Below, piece after piece: positions 54,444 through 64,000 of a stretch of DNA of 64,000 nucleotides. Origin of the DNA: Stieleria neptunia. GTDB lineage: Bacteria > Planctomycetota > Planctomycetia > Pirellulales > Pirellulaceae. Below the pieces are notes generated by a model. The model was not told where the DNA came from and made no database searches. It saw only the letters and a program-made list of their open reading frames with translations. Location of the stretch: NCBI RefSeq assembly GCF_007754155.1, contig NZ_CP037423.1:248001-312000 (forward strand), read 5' to 3'. The translations under genes were made by a program, and so were the position numbers. The number at the start of each line of letters is the position of its first letter. The first letter of the stretch is position 1.

Positions 54444-56333
54444 TCAGGGGATCAACCAGAACGCCCCGGTCATCGCGGCGCCTTGGACCAACGCACCGCG
54501 TGCACTGATCGGTACCGGTGGGACGATCCACGGTGCGCAGTTGCCCGGTCGATAATAGCCCAACGCATATTGGCATTCGTTCGGCGGATGGATTCCCATC
54601 TTATACGGCAGCACGGCGATGTTGGCGAAGAAGTGGGCCGAGGAGACGACCGGCTGCAACAAGGGGCCGGCGGTGTGTCCGTATCGTTCCAAATTGACCT
54701 GTTCAAAGTAACGTGGCTTGCTGCACAGATTCGATGCTTTCCAAGTCATCGTCAGCGGTGACCACGCACGCGGCGTGTAAGCGACTTGCTCGATCAAACA
54801 TTCTTTGGGCAGTCCCCAGTTTTCCGACAGGTAACCGAGGTCACCTTCGCTGAGTCGCTCGACCGGCAGTTCTTGTTTGCCGCCGTTTTCAGTTTCGATG
54901 ATCACCTTTTCGTAGGCCAGTTCGACGAACCGTCCGGTGGCGATCACACGTCCTTCAATACTGCTCCACGGGCGAACGGATTGGCGGCTTTCGAATTTCT
55001 CACGTTGCCGCTGGTAGTCTTCCGGATCAAACAGATCGGGGCGAAACGGCGGGCTGGGATCCAGTGAGATCTTGTCAATGGTTTCCCGCGCGATGCGGGC
55101 CCGAAAGTCTTCGCAGGAGAGCTGGTTGGCTTTCAGCATCGAGGTGTCGCCGGGCTGTCTGGCCTGGGGCGCCAGACCCTCGCGATCGTTTTGTTCGCGT
55201 TCGGCTCGGTTCTGGTCGAACGGATTCTCGGTGATGCCAGGTTCTGCGCCACCCCTGTCCGACGGGGAATCGGTTTGTCGGTCCGATGGAGTCTCGATCG
55301 CATCCTGGGGCGGGGGGGCGATGGAGGGTGCGGGGATGGCCGGTTCGTCAGCGTCCCCGATTTGTTCATTGGGATCGCTCAGCAGGTCTCGCATCGACGA
55401 ATCTTGGCCCGGCGACTGTGGGTTGGGAGCGGGTAGGCTGGGCGCGGGTAGGGTCTGTGCGTCGGCCTCCGATCCACGCAGCGCGTTGGGCGGCAGTTGC
55501 TCGATCGCCGGCGGTGTCAGTCCGCCCGCGGGCGGTTCGGCCGCCGGCAGATCGGGGAGGCTGAACCCGGGCGCCGGGCCGTCGCCGGTCGCTTGGGTTG
55601 CCGGTGCGAGCGCCAGCCGGGCTGTCGCCGCCGAGCGGCGCTGTGGGGCGGCGGCCCGTCGGGGCGTCGATGCTGATTGGGCGGGCGCGTTGAGACCTTC
55701 CGCGAAGGGGTTGTTGAAAAAATCGTTGGCCTGTGCGAGCCGCTCCGGTGCGGCCGACGATCCGGTCGGGGGGCGACGGTAGTTTCCGACCGGGGCAGAA
55801 CCATTGAGCGGGGCAGAACCACTGATCGAGGCAGCGTTGTTCGGCGCCGTGTATTGGGCTTGCCGGATCGACCGCGCGGCGGCGGCGTGTGCAAAGGCGT
55901 TGGGTTGGTCCGCCCGCATCGGATTGGCATTCGGCTGGTGGTGGGCGACCTGGGCGACTCGGCCGGCAGCGGTCGCTTGGACCGGGGCCGAGGAGGGGCT
56001 GGGTGCGAGATGGCCGGCGGGGGCGACCGCATGATGCGGCCGTGGCGGCATTGCGAACACGTCCTGTTGGGCGGCGTGCTGTGACGCGGCGGGTGCCGGC
56101 GGGGGAGTGAGTTTTGAACTCTTGCGCCACCGCAGGTTCCAACCCGGGGTGGTGGTCGAGGCCGGTGATTGGGCCGGTTGTTGGGCCTGGACGTCGGCCG
56201 GGCCCCAGGCTGCGACCGACAGGCAAGTCACGGCCGCGACCAGGGTATGCCGGGTCAGGCTTCGCCTAATTCTGGTCCGTCGAGTGGACGTCAGGGCTGT
56301 AGTTGGGCGCTTCTTGAGTGATCGCAATGTCAT
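54444..56333 (-). CDS. Proline/alanine-rich secreted protein with SHD1-like domain
   Basis: About 629 residues. The ATG at 56333 has GGGAG about ten bases upstream but lies inside guaB, so the genes overlap by 68 bp. A basic leader ([12 protein letters not shown]) precedes the signal [20 protein letters not shown]. Residues ~60-410 are a long disordered region rich in P, A, Q and S. Residues ~450-530 ([47 protein letters not shown]) resemble SHD1 (SLA1 homology 1) domains, common in planctomycete secreted proteins. The end ([23 protein letters not shown]) is Cys- and Tyr-rich and conserved-looking. Function unknown. Confidence 0.72.
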   Translation of the reverse strand: MTLRSLKKRPTTALTSTRRTRIRRSLTRHTLVAAVTCLSVAAWGPADVQAQQPAQSPASTTTPGWNLRWRKSSKLTPPPAPAASQHAAQQDVFAMPPRPHHAVAPAGHLAPSPSSAPVQATAAGRVAQVAHHQPNANPMRADQPNAFAHAAAARSIRQAQYTAPNNAASISGSAPLNGSAPVGNYRRPPTGSSAAPERLAQANDFFNNPFAEGLNAPAQSASTPRRAAAPQRRSAATARLALAPATQATGDGPAPGFSLPDLPAAEPPAGGLTPPAIEQLPPNALRGSEADAQTLPAPSLPAPNPQSPGQDSSMRDLLSDPNEQIGDADEPAIPAPSIAPPPQDAIETPSDRQTDSPSDRGGAEPGITENPFDQNRAEREQNDREGLAPQARQPGDTSMLKANQLSCEDFRARIARETIDKISLDPSPPFRPDLFDPEDYQRQREKFESRQSVRPWSSIEGRVIATGRFVELAYEKVIIETENGGKQELPVERLSEGDLGYLSENWGLPKECLIEQVAYTPRAWSPLTMTWKASNLCSKPRYFEQVNLERYGHTAGPLLQPVVSSAHFFANIAVLPYKMGIHPPNECQYALGYYRPGNCAPWIVPPVPISARGALVQGAAMTGAFWLIP

Positions 56334-57750
56334 GCGGGTGGTTCTCCCTAACCGTCGCTGCGGAAACGCGAATGAATCGTCCATCGCGTTTCAATTCGTC
56401 GATCGTCCTGGTTCCTAAATATCCCATGCCCGATCGCAACCCGCCGACCAGTTGGTAGACGTAATCGCTGAGCGGACCTTTGTAGGGCACACGGCCTTCG
56501 ACGCCTTCGGGGACCAGTTTTCCGGCCTGGACTCCGCTCTGGCGATATCGATCGCTGCTGCCCTTGACCATCGCTCCCATCGATCCCATGCCACGGTACG
56601 TTTTGAAGGTACGACCTTGGTACAGGATGACTTTCCCGGGGCTTTCGCTCAGTCCGGCAAACAAGCTGCCGATCATCACGGTGTTGGCCCCGGCAACGAT
56701 TGCCTTGGTAATGTCACCGCTGAAGCGAACGCCGCCGTCGGCGATGACAGGTATGTTTTTCTGCTTGGCGACCGCGGTCGCCCTCAAAATCGCGGAGACT
56801 TGGGGCACGCCGACGCCGCTGATCACACGCGTGGTGCAGATCGACCCGGGGCCGATTCCGACCTTGATCGCGTCCGCACCGGCATCAATCAGTGCCTGGG
56901 CCCCCTCTGCGGTCGCGACGTTCCCCGCGATCACATCGATGTCCCAGCCGGTCTGTGCCTTAATCTCTTTGACCGTCTCGACCACGTTTTTACTGTGGCC
57001 GTGAGCCGAATCGACGACCAACAAGTCTACGCCTTGTCGGATCAGTTCCTCGGCACGCTCCAAATCACCCACCCCGATTGCCGCTCCGACCCGCAATCTG
57101 CCTTGCGGATCCTTACAGGCACGGGGAAAACGCTTCATCATGTCGATGTCGCGGATGGTGATCAGGCCCGTTAGTTTTCTATCTTCGTCAATCAGCAAAA
57201 GTTTCTCGACTCTTTTTGCCGTTAAAATTCGCTCAGCTTCCTCAAGCGTTACATTCCCCGTCCCCGTCACCAGATTCTCACGGGTCATGACTTCGGAAAT
57301 CGGGAGATCTGGGTCTTCTAGGAAGCGTAGGTCGCGGCGGGTCAGGATTCCGGCCAGCTTGCGGTCCTGGTCCACGATGGGAATGCCCGAGACGTTGGCC
57401 TGGTCCATCAGCTCGGCGGCCCGGCTGACCTTTTCACCCGGTTGGAGGGTGACGGGGTCGACGATGATGCCGTTGGCCGATCGCTTGACCTTCAAGACTT
57501 CTTTGGTCTGCGCTTCGGTGGAGAGGTTTTTGTGAATGATGCCCAACCCGCCTTCTTTGGCCAGTCCGATCGCCATTTCGGCTTCGGTGACGGTGTCCAT
57601 CGGGGACGACAGCAGCGGGATTTGCAGACGAATCCGCTGCGTCAGTTGGCTGCTGACGTCGACTTCGCTGGGCACGACGTCGCTGTAACGGGGTTCCAGC
57701 AGGACGTCATCGAAGGTGACTCCGGAGTAGCTGATTTTGTCTTCAAACAT
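56266..57750 (-). CDS. guaB: Inosine-5'-monophosphate dehydrogenase
   Basis: A 494-residue protein; the ATG at 57750 ([24 protein letters not shown]) is the standard start. The barrel carries [28 protein letters not shown], the active-site loop [21 protein letters not shown] with the catalytic Cys, and the flap [18 protein letters not shown]. Two CBS domains (residues ~95-215) are inserted as usual. It makes XMP from IMP, the committed step of GMP synthesis. Its last 68 bp overlap the 5' end of the downstream gene in another frame; the extra tail ([15 protein letters not shown]) is longer than in most GuaB proteins. Confidence 0.98.
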   Translation of the reverse strand: MFEDKISYSGVTFDDVLLEPRYSDVVPSEVDVSSQLTQRIRLQIPLLSSPMDTVTEAEMAIGLAKEGGLGIIHKNLSTEAQTKEVLKVKRSANGIIVDPVTLQPGEKVSRAAELMDQANVSGIPIVDQDRKLAGILTRRDLRFLEDPDLPISEVMTRENLVTGTGNVTLEEAERILTAKRVEKLLLIDEDRKLTGLITIRDIDMMKRFPRACKDPQGRLRVGAAIGVGDLERAEELIRQGVDLLVVDSAHGHSKNVVETVKEIKAQTGWDIDVIAGNVATAEGAQALIDAGADAIKVGIGPGSICTTRVISGVGVPQVSAILRATAVAKQKNIPVIADGGVRFSGDITKAIVAGANTVMIGSLFAGLSESPGKVILYQGRTFKTYRGMGSMGAMVKGSSDRYRQSGVQAGKLVPEGVEGRVPYKGPLSDYVYQLVGGLRSGMGYLGTRTIDELKRDGRFIRVSAATVRENHPHDIAITQEAPNYSPDVHSTDQN

Positions 57751-57835
57751 GCCAAACGTCCTGACCGAGCGAAGCTGGGAAACGGGAAAAGCTTGGCAGT
57801 ATGACGAAGACGCATCAGTTGCGGAAGTCGCCAAA

Positions 57836-59470
57836 CTAGAGCGGAAATTCTTCTTCCGCAGCGGCTTCGGCGTACAGCGGCATGTGCCGGTAGTAGACTT
57901 CCAGGATCATCGTGGCGAACGAGGTCAGGCACAATCGGCCGGCTTCGCTCATGTGGGGGGCCCCGTTGAAATACCAGCTCCCCTTGGCGCCCTTGGATTG
58001 ATCCTGGGTTTCGACCAGCCAATCCCGCAGCTCGGCGTTGAACTTGTCCCACTCCTTTCCGCCGTGGTGGCGGAGCACCTGAGCGGCGTAGTAGTTGTAA
58101 TACAGGTCGGGTTTTCTGACGCCGATTTTGGTCAGATGCTTGACGCCCTTCTTGATCCCGGGATGGTTCTTGTCCCAACCGGTGTACATGCGACACAGCA
58201 GTCCGACGGCGGTGGTCGCCGGTCGCGGCGAGGCTGAGGGTTTGTTGTAGCCGTAGATCGAGCCGCCGTCACTGGAGACGCGATCGAGGAACAGCGTCGA
58301 GCCCTGGATCACGTTGGGCGCGATCATCAGGTGTCCCATGTGCCCGCTCTTGAGCGCCATCACTTGCCAGCCGACGACCGAGGTGTCACCGCCGCTGGAG
58401 TCTCGTTTTCCGTAGCGCCAGCCGCCGTCACGGCACTGCGCCAGGGCGATGAAGTTGAGCGCCGCTTGTGCCGGGCCGGCCAGGTCGGGGTCGCCGGTCA
58501 TCGCGTAGGCTTCGCACAACGTGATCGCGGCCAATCCGTGGTCGTACATGTTGCCGCCGCCGGTGTAATCGATATACGGCAGACCATTCTCTTTGCCGGG
58601 TTTGCCGTTTTGAATCAGAAACTTCAATCCGCCCATCACGACGTTCTTGAATTCGCCTTGCAGGTGCGTCTGGCCGGCTCCCATGAAGGGCAGCAGTGCG
58701 AGCGAGGTGGCGGCGTTGAGTTGTTTGGCGCGGCTGGGCTTGGTGCAGCCATTGCCGCAGGCGCCGCGACAGACCAGTTCGTGTTGGAAGGTCCAGGCCC
58801 CCGCGGTCGGGCCGCTTTTGATCTGGTGTCGTGAGAACCACTTGAGCGCTTCGGTCACGGCCGCTTCACTGCTGTCGGTGCCGCCATACTTGCGGAGCAG
58901 TTTCTCTTTCATCTCGGAGCTTCGGCTGCCCATCGGCTTCATGCTCATCGATGTCATCGACTGCAGCGTCGCCGCGGCCGGCGCCATGTCGGCGGCAAAA
59001 TCGCTCATGTCCAACGGCACCGCGGCGATGTCCATCATGGGCACTTCCATCGCGACCGGTTCGACCATCTCCACCGGGTCGGTGATTTCCACTTCCTCGG
59101 TTTCTTCTTCGGCCTCTTCGATCTCGCCGGGATCGAATTCCTCGATCGACAGTTCTTCGATCTCCGGCCCGTCGTCACCGCCGCTGGAGGCCGTCAACAC
59201 GTTGACGATCTGGATCGGATCGGCGATCGAGACCAAGCCCAGGATCAACAGGATCAACGCGTGGACCAACGTGCTCACGGCCCAGGCGGGCATCGCTTGG
59301 AAAAACAAGAACCGGTGCTGGGTTCCGGCCGCTTCCTCCTCGTCCTCGGCTTCCTCCGCGTCGACCAGATCCGCATTCAACACCGCATCGGTGATCGCGC
59401 TCTCGTCCGTTTTCGGGTTCTGCGCGTCGGCGTCGCCTAATGCCTTATCGGGATTGGCTGCAGTGCTCAC
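57836..59470 (-). CDS. Membrane-anchored prenyltransferase/squalene-oxidase-repeat protein
   Basis: A 544-residue protein starting with GTG at 59470. An acidic cytosolic N-terminus (to ~52) precedes one membrane helix ([25 protein letters not shown]), an acidic segment ([28 protein letters not shown]) and a Met-rich linker. Residues ~185-520 have alpha-barrel repeats of the squalene-cyclase type: [65 protein letters not shown]. Planctomycetes encode many such proteins. The motifs are repeat units, not the catalytic DXDD, so a cyclase role is not claimed. Confidence 0.8.
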   Translation of the reverse strand: MSTAANPDKALGDADAQNPKTDESAITDAVLNADLVDAEEAEDEEEAAGTQHRFLFFQAMPAWAVSTLVHALILLILGLVSIADPIQIVNVLTASSGGDDGPEIEELSIEEFDPGEIEEAEEETEEVEITDPVEMVEPVAMEVPMMDIAAVPLDMSDFAADMAPAAATLQSMTSMSMKPMGSRSSEMKEKLLRKYGGTDSSEAAVTEALKWFSRHQIKSGPTAGAWTFQHELVCRGACGNGCTKPSRAKQLNAATSLALLPFMGAGQTHLQGEFKNVVMGGLKFLIQNGKPGKENGLPYIDYTGGGNMYDHGLAAITLCEAYAMTGDPDLAGPAQAALNFIALAQCRDGGWRYGKRDSSGGDTSVVGWQVMALKSGHMGHLMIAPNVIQGSTLFLDRVSSDGGSIYGYNKPSASPRPATTAVGLLCRMYTGWDKNHPGIKKGVKHLTKIGVRKPDLYYNYYAAQVLRHHGGKEWDKFNAELRDWLVETQDQSKGAKGSWYFNGAPHMSEAGRLCLTSFATMILEVYYRHMPLYAEAAAEEEFPL

Positions 59471-59693
59471 GAAAGCATTTCCTGAAGTCGTACGGGAGAA
59501 GAACTCGGGATCACAGCGGCCAGAGATAGCCGGCTGTCTGCCCTAAAGTATAAGCGAAAGAGGGATAATCCAGCACAGTGGAAATCCACATTCTGCAAAC
59601 GCAAACCCTGCGACATTGTACCCACGGTCGGTTCGTGCCCGATGCATCGCCTGAACGGGTTGGGCCAGCGAATTGGTCCGCTCGATGGGGGGG

Positions 59694-60302
59694 CTATTCG
59701 TCGCCGGAGCGTTCTTTTTCTCGCATCTCCACCCGCAGCGGCTCGAAGTCGGCGATCCGTTTCAGAAAGGCCGGCAGCGCATTGCGAAAGCGTTCGGCGA
59801 GCTGAACTTGCTGGGTTCCGTCTTGTTTTCCGATCCAGCCCTGGTCCAAATCGATGACGACCTTGGCATCGGGAAACCGTTTCGCCTCGGGGTCGGAGAA
59901 CCACAGCGTCATGCACGTCGACTGGGTCAGACGCGATCGGATCGGTTCGTCCCGCACGGATTCCCAGATGTAGCTGCGGTCATCGAGCAGCAGGTGTCGG
60001 AGGTGGCCGAGCCCCGGCATGCCGGTCAAACGCACCGGTTGGATTTCCGATGGCGGTTGCTCCGGCTGGGAAATCAGATGGATTTCCGCCGCCAGTTGAA
60101 AGGCTTCGATCACCTCGGGCCCCCAAAATTGCGGGCTCTGCTCCAGCCGTGTCCGCCGTGCCCAGATGCTCAGTGCGGCCCCGGCGATCCCGAACAGCAC
60201 GACGCCGACGCCGAGCAGGATCCCCCGCCGCGTGTACTCGACGCGGGGGTCGTTGAACTTGTCGGCGTGTGGGTCGCTGTGGTCGTCGGTTGCAGAGGTC
60301 AT
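59694..60302 (-). CDS. Hypothetical single-pass membrane protein
   Basis: A 202-residue protein from the ATG at 60302. A single membrane helix lies near residues 25-48 (RRGILLGVGVVLFGIAGAALSIWA), then a cytosolic or periplasmic domain with FWGPEVIEAFQLAAEIHLI, LGHLRHLLLDDRSYIWESV and a final charged helix (RIADFEPLRVEMREKERSGDE). I do not recognise the family. It is divergent from aroB, the starts being 74 bp apart. Confidence 0.65.
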   Translation of the reverse strand: MTSATDDHSDPHADKFNDPRVEYTRRGILLGVGVVLFGIAGAALSIWARRTRLEQSPQFWGPEVIEAFQLAAEIHLISQPEQPPSEIQPVRLTGMPGLGHLRHLLLDDRSYIWESVRDEPIRSRLTQSTCMTLWFSDPEAKRFPDAKVVIDLDQGWIGKQDGTQQVQLAERFRNALPAFLKRIADFEPLRVEMREKERSGDE

Positions 60303-60376
60303 CGGTTAAACTGCCGGGAAATGAGAGGGGAGATCGAAATCGAATCGCTCACCGAGTCCACTTGGATGACAACACC

Positions 60377-61492
60377 ATGAAACCAGACCTTGCCACCGAT
60401 CGGGATGAAAGCACCGTTTTAGTCGACTTGGGTGATCGTAGTTATCCAATTCACATTTCCACAGGGGCAACCGGGCGGATTGCCGCTGCGCTGGAAAAAA
60501 CACTCGGTCAGACCAGTCACGCGCTGCTGATCCATGACGCCGCCGTCGAGCCCTGGGCGGAGGCCGTGGCCGCCCAAATCCGCAGCGACACCCTGCGTGT
60601 GGACATCGCGTCGGTGCCTTCGGGCGAGCCCAGTAAGTCGATCGCCCAGTACCAGGAACTGCTCGATTGGATGCTTGAGCGGGGCGCGGACCGACGCAGC
60701 GTGGTGATCGCCGTCGGCGGCGGAGTGATCGGAGATCTGGCGGGATTCGTCGCCGCTTCCTTCGCCCGCGGCATCCGTTTCGTGCAAGTCCCCACGACCT
60801 TGTTGGCGATGGTCGACAGCAGCGTGGGCGGCAAGACGGGGATCAACCTGTCGGGCGCAAAGAACATGGTCGGCGCGTTCTGGCAACCCGAACTGGTTTG
60901 GATCGACACGCTGGCGATGAAGACCTTGCCCGACCGCAGTTACCTGAGCGGACTGGCCGAAGTCATCAAGTATGGCGTGATCGATGACGCCGCATTCTTC
61001 GACGATCTGGAATCCAACGCGGCCGCGCTGGTCGAACGAGATCCCGAGGTGTTGCGGTACGCGATCCGGCAAAGTTGTCTGTCCAAGGCACGCGTGGTCG
61101 GTGAAGACGAACGCGAAACCAGCGGCCGACGGGCGATCTTGAATTACGGACACACCTTCGCCCACGCCATCGAGGCCACAGCCGGTTATGGAACCTTGCT
61201 GCACGGAGAAGCCGTCTCGATCGGAATGCAAATGGCCGCGTCGCTTGCGATCCAATTGGACCTTTGCGACCCCGGCGTGCTGGAACGTCAAACACAGTTG
61301 TTGCAAGCTTGTCGGTTGCCGATCACGTTCCCCGCCGCCGACGCCGCAGCCATGCTGCCGGTGATGATGCGCGACAAAAAGGTGGCCCACGGCAAGTTGC
61401 GGTTCATTCTGCCGACCAAGATCGGACACGTCGAACTGGTCGGCGACGTCGATCCCGCCGAAGTCGAAACGGCGATCCGGGCACATCGCTAA
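60377..61492 (+). CDS. aroB: 3-dehydroquinate synthase
   Basis: A 371-residue protein from the ATG at 60377 (MKPDLATDRDEST). NAD-binding and catalytic motifs are clear: VVIAVGGGVIGDLAGFVAASFARGI, VPTTLLAMVDSSVGGKTGINL, GAKNMVGAFWQPELV, LAEVIKYGVIDDAAFF, RAILNYGHTFAHAIEA and LLHGEAVSIGM, with the metal-binding Glu and His residues. It converts DAHP to 3-dehydroquinate in the shikimate pathway. Other shikimate genes are not in the window. Confidence 0.97.
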   Translation: MKPDLATDRDESTVLVDLGDRSYPIHISTGATGRIAAALEKTLGQTSHALLIHDAAVEPWAEAVAAQIRSDTLRVDIASVPSGEPSKSIAQYQELLDWMLERGADRRSVVIAVGGGVIGDLAGFVAASFARGIRFVQVPTTLLAMVDSSVGGKTGINLSGAKNMVGAFWQPELVWIDTLAMKTLPDRSYLSGLAEVIKYGVIDDAAFFDDLESNAAALVERDPEVLRYAIRQSCLSKARVVGEDERETSGRRAILNYGHTFAHAIEATAGYGTLLHGEAVSIGMQMAASLAIQLDLCDPGVLERQTQLLQACRLPITFPAADAAAMLPVMMRDKKVAHGKLRFILPTKIGHVELVGDVDPAEVETAIRAHR

Positions 61493-61554
61493 ACGAGTTG
61501 CAGGGACGTCGATTTTTTTACTGCAGGATTTGGCAACCGATTCAGTTTCTCTCC

Positions 61555-61886
61555 CTCTGGGGGTTCTTCGCGGATTTTAGTGGCTGCTCTCGGATACTCG
61601 GGGAAGGTTTTTTGAGGGATGACTGCGATGTCCGATGGTTCTGTTCGGTCTGATGGCGAAGCCAGCTGTAGCGGAGACGGGCTCTGCGGAGGAGCAACCC
61701 GCCTCGGAATCACCTGGTCTGCGATGCGGCGAAGGTGCTTGTTGCCCTCCACCGGCCCGCGTCGCCGGAGGGGCGTTTGAACCGAGCGGTTGTCGTCCAA
61801 CACCCATTCGGACATCGCAGCAATGCCTCAAAAAACCTGGGTCCTGAGTGATTAGCCATTAAAATCCACGAAGAACCCCCTCTGGG
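61555..61886. repeat. 332-bp element with ~85-bp imperfect terminal inverted repeats (MITE-like)
   Basis: The left arm (61555-61640) reads GGGGGTTCTTCGCGGATTTT, then GGTTTTTTGAGG, then TGCGATGTCCGA. The right arm (61803-61886) is its inverse: TCGGACATCGCA, CCTCAAAAAACC and AAAATCCACGAAGAACCCCC. The ~160-bp middle (61641-61802) is unrelated and shows no gene beyond a shadow-like open frame. It fills most of the 61493-61989 gap after aroB. Confidence 0.85.
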
Positions 61887-61950
61887 AAAGACGGCGTTTG
61901 CGCAGCAAGCAAACGCCGGAGAGGGCCGGCGGCTCGCGAAAGTCTCGACG
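61878..61950. repeat. Intergenic repeat family C, copy 2
   Basis: The hairpin GGCGTTTG...CAAACGCC lies at 61893-61917, with flanks CTCTGGGAAAGAC and GAGAGGGCCGGC as at 8176-8245. It abuts the right end of the 332-bp inverted-repeat element. Confidence 0.85.
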
Positions 61951-61989
61951 GCCTGCACACCAACACTCCTGCCCGTGCCATTGGGACCG

Positions 61990-62916
61990 TTACCTTAAAA
62001 CCTCTCTCGCCGTCTGCCGGCAGGCATTCGCATAAGACGACCCGAATAGATTCAAATGGTTCAGCTGGTGGTACAGCAGGTAGATCGCCACCCGCCGCCG
62101 CCAACCGTCCGCCATCGGCCACTCGTCTTCGTACGCCTGCTCGAATTCGCCAGGGCAGTTGCCAAACCATTTGATCATGCCCCATTCGGCCTCGCGGCAT
62201 CCGCGGTACACCGCCGGGTCGATCAACACCGGTTGCCCCGCATCTTCAAACAGGTAGTTCCCGCTCCACAAGTCACCGTGCAGCAGCGAGCATTCGTCGC
62301 CGCGCCCGGCCAACAGGTCGTCCATCCGGGCGATGATTCGATCGCAGTCGGATTTCAAACGCGCATCGGCAAGCCCCTGGTCGGTGGCCCAGCGGATCTG
62401 AAAACCGATCCGCCGCGTCGCCACAAATTCGGCCCACGAATCACAGGCCCCGTTGGGCTGCTTCGCCGACCCGAGATAATTGTCTTCGGGCCATCCGAAA
62501 CGTTCGCCCGCGGTGGCTCGATGCAGTCTGGCCAGCTGCCGCCCAAAATCGGAAAATCGTTCCGGCGACGGTCCCGATGGATCGGTGGGGATGAATTCCA
62601 TCGCCAAAAATGCTTGATCGCCGACGACATCGACGGCGAACACTTGCGGCACGCGGATCACGTTGGCGTCGGCTAATGCCTGCAATCCGCGGGATTCACA
62701 GCGAAAATTCGAAACCATATCCGCCGAGTTGCGTTTGATCACAAGCCGGGTCGGCGGTTCGGGCGGCCCGTGATCGGAAAATTTTTCCCAAGCTTTCACG
62801 TCGTCACAACGAATCGTCACGACCGACGCCTCGCTGATGCAACCGCCACCGAGCGGCCGTTGATCGACCACCTCCAGCGGCACGTCCAGCAATTGGGGGA
62901 GGGAGTTTGAAAGCAT
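61990..62916 (-). CDS. Fructosamine kinase family protein
   Basis: A 308-residue cytosolic protein; the ATG at 62916 (MLSNSLPQLLDVPLEVV) fits the family start, while the frame upstream is not gene-like. Motifs: PLGGGCISEASVV at the nucleotide loop, FLAMEFIPTDP, LARLHRATAGERFGWPEDNYLGSAKQPNG, catalytic LLHGDLWSGNYLFE, and metal-binding VLIDPAVYRGCREAEWGMIKWFG, all typical of FN3K/YniA proteins. These phosphorylate sugars on glycated proteins to remove them. It is divergent from the gene at 63024. Confidence 0.92.
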   Translation of the reverse strand: MLSNSLPQLLDVPLEVVDQRPLGGGCISEASVVTIRCDDVKAWEKFSDHGPPEPPTRLVIKRNSADMVSNFRCESRGLQALADANVIRVPQVFAVDVVGDQAFLAMEFIPTDPSGPSPERFSDFGRQLARLHRATAGERFGWPEDNYLGSAKQPNGACDSWAEFVATRRIGFQIRWATDQGLADARLKSDCDRIIARMDDLLAGRGDECSLLHGDLWSGNYLFEDAGQPVLIDPAVYRGCREAEWGMIKWFGNCPGEFEQAYEDEWPMADGWRRRVAIYLLYHQLNHLNLFGSSYANACRQTAREVLR

Positions 62917-63023
62917 GGTGCGAGCTGGAGGTTTCCAAAAAAAGAATGAAACCTGACGGTGTCCTGATCGGTATTCTAACAAGGACGCCAGAACCGCCCC
63001 TGAAACGCCATTCCCGAATAAAG

Positions 63024-64000
63024 ATGCAGCGACCTCAACTGAATGTAAACCTGATCGTGTCGGCCGCCTCGTGTATCGGCCTGTTCGTCGGATCGTGGAT
63101 CGCACCCGCGGCGGCGGCCGAGCCCGTGGCCGTTTCCGCGTTCGGCACCCAGTTGACGCGCATCGATCTGGATGACTACCGCGGCCGGCGGTGGCAGCTG
63201 CAGGATTTTGAATCCGATTCAATCCTGGTCGTCGCCTTTCTGGGCACCGAATGTCCGTTGGCCAAGCTCTACGCCGTGCGTTTGCAATCGATGCACGACG
63301 AGCTTTCCGAGGCCGGTGTTCGGATCCTCGGCGTGATGAGCAACCGGCACGATTCACTGTTGGAGATCGGCTCGTTCGCCCAGCGACAGAACCTGACGTT
63401 TCCGATCGTCAGAGACGCCGGCGGGCGATTGGCCGACCAGCTGGCCGCCAAACGGACGCCGGAAGTGTACGTGTTTGATGCCAAGCGGCGGCTTCAGTAT
63501 CGCGGCCGTGTCGACGATCAATATGGCATCGGCTACGTCCGCGACGAACCGCGTCGCCATGATCTCCGCACCGCGCTGGATGAGTTGATCGACGGGAAAC
63601 CGGTTTCGGTTCCCACGACCGAGGCGGTGGGCTGCATCATCGGCCGGAAAAAGACGGTTCACAGTGATGCGTCGGTGACCTATGGCGGTCAGGTGGCGGC
63701 GATCCTGAATCGCCACTGTGTCGAGTGCCATCGCGAGGGCGAGATCGCTCCGTTTGCGTTGACCGACTATGAAGAGGTCGCCGGATGGGCGGACATGATC
63801 GCCGAAGTCGTGCGCGATCAACGGATGCCGCCCTGGCACGCGGACCCCGACCACGGTCACTTTGCCAACGCCAGGCAGATGAGCGACGAAGAAAAACAAC
63901 GGCTCTATGATTGGGCCGAGGCCGGCGCACCGGCCGGTGACTTGAGCGATCTGCCGGTGCCGCCGGCGAAGGTGGCTCTCTGGCAATTGCCGCGCGAACC
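63024..64000 (+). CDS. Redoxin / c-type haem secreted protein, 3' end outside window
   Basis: Read directly from the ATG at 63024, the frame stays open to the right edge (about 325 codons). After a signal (VNLIVSAASCIGLFVGSWIAPAAAAE) a redoxin-like domain has VAFLGTECPLAKLYAVRL with one Cys, then RTPEVYVFDAKRRLQYRGRVDDQYG. A c-type haem motif CVECH (232-236) follows, with EVVRDQRMPPWHADP as the likely Met-ligand region. Order and motifs match the protein at 29463-31349, so a monooxygenase-like C-terminal half is expected beyond the window. Confidence 0.85.
   Translation, partial: MQRPQLNVNLIVSAASCIGLFVGSWIAPAAAAEPVAVSAFGTQLTRIDLDDYRGRRWQLQDFESDSILVVAFLGTECPLAKLYAVRLQSMHDELSEAGVRILGVMSNRHDSLLEIGSFAQRQNLTFPIVRDAGGRLADQLAAKRTPEVYVFDAKRRLQYRGRVDDQYGIGYVRDEPRRHDLRTALDELIDGKPVSVPTTEAVGCIIGRKKTVHSDASVTYGGQVAAILNRHCVECHREGEIAPFALTDYEEVAGWADMIAEVVRDQRMPPWHADPDHGHFANARQMSDEEKQRLYDWAEAGAPAGDLSDLPVPPAKVALWQLPRE

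Noticed and set aside
57836..59470. Squalene-hopene cyclase
   Set aside because: Repeat units of the fold are visible but the catalytic DXDD motif and normal length are missing, and the protein has a membrane anchor with an acidic linker.
61635..61847. 70-codon gene inside the 332-bp inverted-repeat element
   Set aside because: No ribosome-binding site or recognisable sequence; it extends into the right inverted arm, as does a shadow frame on the other strand.

Overview
The window looks like chromosomal DNA of a planctomycete of the Pirellulaceae (Rhodopirellula-like). The evidence is a DUF1553/DUF1501 gene pair, several formylglycine-type sulfatases, large secreted proteins fusing a redoxin domain to a c-type haem domain, a PEP-CTERM protease, many GC-rich single genes rather than long operons, and families of palindromic intergenic repeats. 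I saw no rRNA, tRNA, CRISPR array, prophage or transposase gene. The assignment rests on gene content, not on a marker gene.

Layout. 0-3.4 kb: 3' end of a DUF1553 gene, a Tat-exported DUF1501 protein, a secreted hypothetical protein and a ParDE-type toxin-antitoxin pair. 3.6-9.9 kb: carbohydrate block with a GH105-like protein carrying an extra N-terminal domain, a translationally coupled GH141-like beta-helix protein and a sulfatase. 10.2-14.8 kb: methyltransferase, DUF442-type phosphatase, CaCA-family exchanger, WD40-like protein, PEP-CTERM serine protease. 15.1-18.4 kb: DNA-repair block with an FeS-BCP-family photolyase that lacks the cluster cysteines, the C-terminal stump of a second photolyase, and an open frame joining an internal piece of an ATP-dependent DNA ligase to PdeM. 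18.6-22.0 kb: Na+-translocating oxaloacetate decarboxylase, order gamma-beta-alpha. 22.1-31.3 kb: octahaem cytochrome, polytopic membrane protein, B12-binding radical SAM protein, SRPBCC protein, second sulfatase, redoxin-cytochrome-monooxygenase-like protein. 31.8-38.4 kb: tripartite RND efflux system, with pump and adaptor on the minus strand and a divergent TolC-type channel. 38.5-42.3 kb: sugar-modifying enzymes (DUF4432, TIM-barrel, Gfo/Idh/MocA). 42.4-47.9 kb: small membrane protein, glutamate-type dehydrogenase, phospholipase-C-like protein, MscS channel, internally deleted CE15 esterase, DinB-like protein. 48.2-62.9 kb: housekeeping genes (mnmE, DsbD-like, tsaE, guaB, aroB, fructosamine-kinase-like) mixed with planctomycete-specific proteins. 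63.0 kb to the end: a second redoxin-cytochrome protein, cut by the window edge.

The most unusual coding locus is 17.4-18.4 kb, where deletion or rearrangement seems to have collapsed a ligase-helicase-PdeM repair cluster into one in-frame chimera beside a photolyase stump. The other striking layer is non-coding. At least six families of short palindromic or tandem repeats occupy most intergenic gaps, some with nested terminal inverted repeats like non-autonomous mobile elements (MITEs). One supplies the stop codon of a gene. All functional calls come from reading motifs by eye; no database search was run.
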